This document shows, piece after piece, positions 41,869 through 44,079 of a stretch of 44,079 nt of DNA (within the stretch, counting starts at the first letter, position 1; each line of letters begins with the position of its first letter). The position numbers and the translations under genes are program-made. Origin of the DNA: Martinezella tropici (lineage in GTDB: Bacteria; Pseudomonadota; Alphaproteobacteria; Rhizobiales; Rhizobiaceae); NCBI GenBank assembly GCA_000799755.1, contig JUHI01000031.1, forward strand, positions 1 through 44,079, written 5' to 3'. The notes beneath the pieces are model-generated. The model had not been told where the DNA came from and searched no databases. It worked only from the letters and a program-made list of their open reading frames with translations.

Positions 41869-44079
41869 TCATGGTGTATCGGGTGTTGCGGCGGCAGCCT
41901 CCGGCTCCGCTATCGCCGCATCGACTGCTCTCTTGCCCTTGAAGACGCGGCGGACGGAGACGAAGAGCAGCGGGATGAAGAAGATGCCGAGCACGGTTGC
42001 CGATATCATGCCGCCCATGACGCCGATGCCGATCGAGTTCTGGCTGCCGGAACCGGCCCCGTTGGCGATCGCCAGCGGCAGAACGCCGAGGATGAAGGCG
42101 AACGAGGTCATCAGGATCGGTCGCAGGCGTTGCCTTGCCGCCTCCAGGGTAGCGTCGATCAGGTTCTTACCATGGTTCTGCTGCTCGATGGCGAATTCGA
42201 CGATCAGGATGGCGTTCTTGGCCGCCAGGCCGATGGTCGTCAACAGACCGACCTTGAAGTAAACGTCGTTCGACTGGCCGAACAGGGTTGCGGCAAGCAA
42301 GGCGCCAAAGATGCCGATCGGCACCGACAGCATGACGGCGAGCGGGATCGACCAGCTTTCATAGAGCGCTGCGAGCGCCAGGAACACAACCAGGATGGAG
42401 ATGGCGTAGAGCTGGCTTGCCTGGTTGCCGGAGAGCTTTTCCTGCGCCGACAAGCTGGTCCACTCATGGCTGAAACCTGGCGGCAGGCTCGTCATGATTT
42501 TGTCGATCTCGTTCATGGCGTCGCCGGACGAGACTCCCGGAGCAGCGGCACCCTGAATTTCGACGGCGGACGAGCCGTTATAGCGTTCCAGGCGCGGCGA
42601 GCCATAGGTCCAGATACCCGTGGCGAATGCCGAGAAAGGCACCATGTCGCCGCTGGAGTTGCGCACGTACCAGCGGTCGAAGTCCTCGGGCTGCATTCGG
42701 AACTTGCTATCGGCTTGCACATAGACTCTCTTGACGCGGCCACGGTCGATGAAGTCGTTGACATAGGTGCCGCCCCAGGCGGTCGATAGCGTCGCGTTGA
42801 TATCAGCCAGATCAACGTTCAAGGCGCGGGCCTTTTCCTGATCGATATGGATCGAATATTGCGGCGTATCGTCCAATCCGTTCGGGCGTGTTCCGCTCAG
42901 CTTCGTGCTTCCCGATGCCGCACCCAGCAGTTGGTTACGGGCGGCGATCAACGCCGCATGGCCGGAGCCGTTGATATCCTTGATGAAGAGATCGAAGCCG
43001 CTATTGTTGCCGAAGCCCGGGATTGCCGGCGGCGCCAGCGCAAAGACGTTGCCGTCCTTGATCTTCGAGAAGGCCGCCATCGCCCGCCGGGCGATCGCCT
43101 GGGCGGAGGCTTGCGGCGTCTTGCGCTGATCGAAATCCTTCAGATCGACGAAGGCGACAGCCACATTCTGGCCCTGACCACTGAAATTGAAACCGACGCT
43201 TCCGAATACGCCTTCCACATAGTCTTTCTCGTTGGTCATATAGTAGTCCATGACCTGATTGAGCACTTTGCGGGTGCGCTCGGCCGTCGCGCCCGGCGGG
43301 AGCTGAATGCTCGTCAGCAGTCGTCCCTGGTCCTCGTCCGGAAGGAAGGAGCTGGGCAGACGATTGAAGAGATAGCCGACACCGACACCGATCAGGACGA
43401 AGATCACCAGGAAGACGGCGCCGCGGCGGATCATACCATGGATGGTTCGCTGATAACCCCGCGTTCCCCGCTCGAAATTGCGGTTGAACCAGCCAAACAG
43501 ACCACGTTCTCTCGCGCCATGAACCGGCCGCTTCAAAATAGTTGCGCAAAGGGCAGGCGTCAGAATGAGAGCGACGATGACGGACAGCACCATCGCCGAG
43601 ACGATCGTCACCGAGAACTGCCGGTAGATGACACCGACCGAACCGGAGAAGAAGGCCATCGGGATGAACACGGCCGACAGCACGGTGGCGATGCCGATCA
43701 GGGCGCCGGTGATTTCCTGCATCGACTTGATTGTCGCCTCGCGCGGCGACAATCCCTCCTCCTCCATCACGCGCTCGACGTTTTCGACGACGACGATGGC
43801 GTCGTCGACCAGAAGACCGATCGCCAGCACCATGCCGAACATGGTCAAGGTGTTGATGGAATAGCCGAACATCGCCAGCACGCCGAAGGTGCCGAGCAGC
43901 ACGACCGGGACCGCAAGCGTCGGGATCAGCGTGGCTCGGATGTTCTGCAGGAAGACGAACATGACGATGAAGACGAGCACGATGGCTTCGAATAGCGTCT
44001 TGACCACGTCCTCGATCGACAGCTTCACGAACGGCGTCGTGTCATAGGGATAGACGATCTCGACGTTCGGCGGCAGGGT
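41869..44079 (-). CDS. RND efflux transporter (AcrB/MexF, HAE1 family), N-terminal part outside window
   Basis: The frame is open to base 44079, so about 736 residues of a protein usually near 1,050 are seen, starting just before transmembrane helix 2. Seen: NTLTMFGMVLAIGLLVDDAIVVVENVERV with the proton-relay Asp pair of helix 4, GLAAKNAILIVEFAIE with the helix-10 Lys, and the porter and docking segments between (PAIPGFGNNSGFDLFIKD, NDFIDRGRVKRVYVQADSKFRM). It is the inner-membrane pump of a tripartite drug or solvent exporter. The periplasmic adaptor gene would be expected upstream, outside the window. The C-terminus, rich in Ala and Glu (AEPEAAAATPDTP), is complete. Confidence 0.92.
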   Translation of the reverse strand, partial: TLPPNVEIVYPYDTTPFVKLSIEDVVKTLFEAIVLVFIVMFVFLQNIRATLIPTLAVPVVLLGTFGVLAMFGYSINTLTMFGMVLAIGLLVDDAIVVVENVERVMEEEGLSPREATIKSMQEITGALIGIATVLSAVFIPMAFFSGSVGVIYRQFSVTIVSAMVLSVIVALILTPALCATILKRPVHGARERGLFGWFNRNFERGTRGYQRTIHGMIRRGAVFLVIFVLIGVGVGYLFNRLPSSFLPDEDQGRLLTSIQLPPGATAERTRKVLNQVMDYYMTNEKDYVEGVFGSVGFNFSGQGQNVAVAFVDLKDFDQRKTPQASAQAIARRAMAAFSKIKDGNVFALAPPAIPGFGNNSGFDLFIKDINGSGHAALIAARNQLLGAASGSTKLSGTRPNGLDDTPQYSIHIDQEKARALNVDLADINATLSTAWGGTYVNDFIDRGRVKRVYVQADSKFRMQPEDFDRWYVRNSSGDMVPFSAFATGIWTYGSPRLERYNGSSAVEIQGAAAPGVSSGDAMNEIDKIMTSLPPGFSHEWTSLSAQEKLSGNQASQLYAISILVVFLALAALYESWSIPLAVMLSVPIGIFGALLAATLFGQSNDVYFKVGLLTTIGLAAKNAILIVEFAIEQQNHGKNLIDATLEAARQRLRPILMTSFAFILGVLPLAIANGAGSGSQNSIGIGVMGGMISATVLGIFFIPLLFVSVRRVFKGKRAVDAAIAEPEAAAATPDTP

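Noticed and set aside
42847..43995. Plus-strand open frame opposite the RND pump
   Set aside because: Asp/His/Arg-rich antisense of a conserved transporter.
1..44079. CRISPR arrays, tandem repeats, tRNA or rRNA genes
   Set aside because: No regularly spaced repeats or recognisable RNA gene sequences were seen on reading either strand.

Overview
The window looks like an accessory, transporter-rich stretch of a Rhizobiaceae genome (Rhizobium/Agrobacterium type). The basis is high GC, paired DUF995 proteins, a DUF982 protein, many ABC sugar-uptake operons with AGGAGG-type ribosome sites and frequent GTG/TTG starts, and an IS6-family transposase of the rhizobial type. Such content is common on large secondary replicons, but that placement is inference. 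I saw no rRNA, tRNA, CRISPR array or replication origin.

Left part (1-6077): the 3' end of an IS6-type transposase; then a tight four-gene operon of a UDP-glucose 6-dehydrogenase relative (with two key residues replaced), a secreted DUF995 protein, a secreted GH26-like glycoside hydrolase and a second DUF995 protein, probably concerned with a surface polysaccharide. An AT-rich small secreted protein on the minus strand and an AraC-family regulator follow.

Middle-left (6219-15092): a LacI-family repressor divergent from a three-gene CUT2-type ABC sugar importer, with two identical 14-bp operators between them; a 14-TM-type MFS exporter whose 3' end overlaps the ABC permease; and an amidase divergent from a LysR regulator, with a T-N11-A dyad between them.

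Centre (15139-26568, minus strand): one long operon reading substrate-binding protein, ABC ATPase, ABC permease, SorC-family regulator, aldo/keto reductase, GlpD-like flavoprotein, LsrF/FbaB-like aldolase, FGGY kinase, GMC oxidoreductase. The gene set suggests import of a polyol or sugar, phosphorylation, oxidation to a ketose phosphate and aldol cleavage to triose-level products. It mixes parts known from erythritol (ery) and autoinducer-2 (lsr) loci. A 20-bp perfect palindrome overlapping a second dyad lies in its promoter region.

Right-centre (26848-40824): a GH38 alpha-mannosidase, a glutathione S-transferase, a DUF982 protein, a ROK repressor, a Gfo/Idh/MocA dehydrogenase, and a CUT1 ABC operon (binding protein, two permeases, second ROK regulator, sugar-phosphate-isomerase-like TIM barrel, MalK/UgpC-type ATPase). 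The GH38 gene and the CUT1 operon, about 4.3 kb apart, have near-identical promoters with the same AAGTAACTT operator core, which links them as one probable regulon for a mannose-containing glycoside.

Right end (40966-44079): a secreted protein of unknown function, a convergent hairpin, and the C-terminal two thirds of an RND efflux pump that runs off the window. The ABC binding-protein genes of all three sugar importers are followed by a strong hairpin before the next gene, as expected for making excess binding protein.
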